Below the pieces are notes generated by a model. The model worked only from the letters and a program-made list of their open reading frames with translations. It did no database searches and was not told the DNA's origin. Positions 62,831 through 64,000 of a DNA stretch of 64,000 nt are shown here, piece after piece. The stretch lies in contig NZ_CP072380.1 in NCBI RefSeq assembly GCF_018128285.1, positions 992,001 to 1,056,000 of the forward strand, given 5' to 3'. Within the stretch, counting starts at the first letter, position 1; every line of letters starts with the position of its first letter. Source of the stretch: Atopobium sp. oral taxon 416 (GTDB lineage Bacteria; Actinomycetota; Coriobacteriia; Coriobacteriales; Atopobiaceae). The translations under genes were made by a program, and so were the position numbers.

Positions 62831-63933
62831 CAGTGACGAACCCCCTTGAAGAGTAGATAGATGAAGATGGGGGCACCGATGAGGGAGGTGATTGCAGAGA
62901 CCGGCAGGATAGTCGGGGGGATCAGGAGGTTGCAGAGCATATCCGCAACGATCAAGACGCAGGACCCACACAGCGCGCTGGCAGGGAGCAGATAGCGGTA
63001 ATCCGCACCCAAGATGCGGCGCATAATGTGGGGAGCGATCAACCCGACAAAGTTGATGATGCCGGCGCAGGCGATGACCGAAGAAGCAAGCAACGATGCG
63101 ATAATCGTGTTGGAGAGCCTGACCCCCTTGACGGAGATGCCCAACCCATAGGCGAGGGTGTCGCCAGTCTCAAGGGCGTTGTAGTTCCACCGGTTGCAGA
63201 AGATGAAGATCGCACCGGCTGCTGTAATGATGCTGAGCAGCCGTAGCTGTTGGGTTGAGACGCGGGTCAGATCCCCGAAGGTCCAAAAGATGACGGTAGC
63301 GACCTGGTCGTCGGAGGCGAAGTATTGGATCAAGGTGGTGCCTGCGGTGAAGACCGCCGAGAGGGCGACGCCGAGCAGGACGATGCTCTCGGAGCTCATG
63401 TCACGCAAGCTCGAGAGTCCGAGAATAATAACAGTGGAGAGTATCGCGCCGATAAAGGCGCAGATGCCGGTGAGGTAGGGGTTAGCAGTGGAGGAACCCA
63501 CCGTAGCAACCGCTGAGGTGGCGGTGCTGTCCGCAAAGAGGATGATCGCGACGGAGGCTCCGAATGCGGCGCCTTGGGAGATACCGAGGGTACTTGCAGA
63601 AGCCAGGGGATTTCTCAGCGTCGCCTGATAGGTGCAGCCGGCAAGTGCGAGCGCAATGCCGGAGACAATCGCGCTGAGGACCCTAGGCAGGCGAATGTTT
63701 TGGATGATTGCATCAACAGTGGGATCTGGGGATGCGTTGAACATACCCTGGACGATCTGCGCAAGGGAGAGCGTATAGGCTCCCAGTCCCATCGAGATCA
63801 TTGCGAGCACAAACGTTATGAGTGCCATTATGACAATCACACGGCGTTTGTGTTTAATATAGCCGCCGTAGGCAGTATAGCTTGCCACGGCGGCGGTTAC
63901 TTTAGATGTTTTGTAGGGATGCGTTTGTGTCAT
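62830..63933 (-). CDS. Iron-chelate ABC transporter permease (FecCD family)
   Basis: 367-residue membrane protein with about nine to ten helices. Family marks: IRLPRVLSAIVSGIALALAGCTYQATLRNPLASASTLGISQGA near the N-terminus, ISVKGVRLSNTIIAS, and IINFVGLIAPHIMRRILG (the cytosolic coupling EAA-like loop) followed by RYLLPASALCGS. The N-terminal extension of about 30 residues is basic. It works as a homodimer with the FecE-type ATPase and a substrate-binding protein. The substrate is probably a ferric siderophore or haem, not decided by the sequence. Confidence 0.94.
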   Translation of the reverse strand: MTQTHPYKTSKVTAAVASYTAYGGYIKHKRRVIVIMALITFVLAMISMGLGAYTLSLAQIVQGMFNASPDPTVDAIIQNIRLPRVLSAIVSGIALALAGCTYQATLRNPLASASTLGISQGAAFGASVAIILFADSTATSAVATVGSSTANPYLTGICAFIGAILSTVIILGLSSLRDMSSESIVLLGVALSAVFTAGTTLIQYFASDDQVATVIFWTFGDLTRVSTQQLRLLSIITAAGAIFIFCNRWNYNALETGDTLAYGLGISVKGVRLSNTIIASLLASSVIACAGIINFVGLIAPHIMRRILGADYRYLLPASALCGSCVLIVADMLCNLLIPPTILPVSAITSLIGAPIFIYLLFKGVRH

Positions 63934-63956
63934 AGGACCTTATTTAAGCCTCGCAG

Positions 63957-64000
63957 TTACGACAGCGGCGGGAACGTCGAGAAGGTCTCACCGTTCTGCT
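63957..64000 (-). CDS. End of an upstream gene, probably the substrate-binding protein
   Basis: A minus-strand frame coming from beyond the right edge ends QNGETFSTFPPLS and TAA at 63957-63959, 23 bases before the permease start. In FecBCD-type operons the binding protein gene often precedes the permease. Only about 13 codons are visible, so the identity is inferred from position. Confidence 0.4.
   Translation of the reverse strand, partial: QNGETFSTFPPLS

Noticed and set aside
1-64000. CRISPR array
   Set aside because: No regularly spaced short repeats were found; the only tandem repeat seen is a single 18-bp duplication in the IS30 remnant.

Overview
The window looks like a chromosomal segment of a Coriobacteriia-type actinobacterium (Olsenella/Atopobium-like). 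This is inferred from gene style, sortase/pilin types and a mid-50s percent GC background; it was not tested by any search. Gene density is ordinary in the conserved blocks, but they are separated by an exceptional number of decayed insertion sequences (IS5, ISL3, IS3, IS30, IS110, IS1634, probably IS1595) and by several broken host genes (engB, a HelD-like helicase, a CDF metal exporter, a MarR regulator, an M18 aminopeptidase, a PRD regulator).

Layout. 1-809: 3' part of a glycerate kinase. 1.2-3.2 kb: IS graveyard ending at a run of 21 G. 3.8-9.5 kb: a sortase-assembled pilus operon (VWA-containing tip adhesin, small coiled-coil protein, catalytically dead signal peptidase I homologue, major FctA-like pilin, class B sortase, minor pilin), closed off by an IS3-family element. 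11.0-13.8 kb: engB split by an IS110 element, a HelD remnant and a HerA-like ATPase remnant. 14.3-16.7 kb: IS30 and ISL3 remnants. 16.7-22.7 kb: MMPL/RND exporter plus a secreted heptad-repeat protein, divergent from a TetR regulator. 22.7-26.0 kb: CDF pseudogene, MarR pseudogene, glutathione peroxidase, BASS-family transporter.

26.1-32.0 kb: a tight three-gene operon, TerB-N/TerB-C protein, BrxC/BrxD-type ATPase and Lhr/BrxHI-type DEVH helicase. It resembles the ATPase-helicase end of some BREX loci but has no PglX, PglZ or nuclease, and is the best candidate here for an under-described genome-defence or DNA-processing system. 32.2-35.4 kb: more dead IS elements. 35.9-43.0 kb: an AT-rich, probably acquired sugar island (galactitol-type PTS IIA, IIC, IIB; YjbQ; SIS isomerase; a gene broken by an IS110 fragment; 6-phospho-3-hexuloisomerase; a MITE with intact target duplication; a frameshifted PRD regulator).

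43.1-48.9 kb: ComB-like phosphatase, small Cys-rich protein, HtpG, a small conserved protein under a perfect 20-bp palindrome, DeoC and a DEDDh exonuclease. 49.2-52.6 kb: an IS3 remnant and an IS1634-family element flanked by a 52-bp direct repeat. 52.6-58.5 kb: DUF47 protein plus Pit phosphate transporter, M18 aminopeptidase pseudogene, a 48-aa membrane protein and a fused FeoA-FeoB iron transporter. 58.6-60.1 kb: IS3 fragment and a second IS110 copy. 60.2-64.0 kb: a GH13 alpha-amylase with an N-terminal XRE helix-turn-helix domain (unusual), then a FecCD/FecE-type iron-chelate ABC transporter running off the right edge.

Themes: surface attachment (pili), iron uptake (FeoAB, FecCDE), phosphate uptake, sugar uptake, and heavy IS-driven decay. 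No CRISPR array, tRNA or rRNA was recognised.
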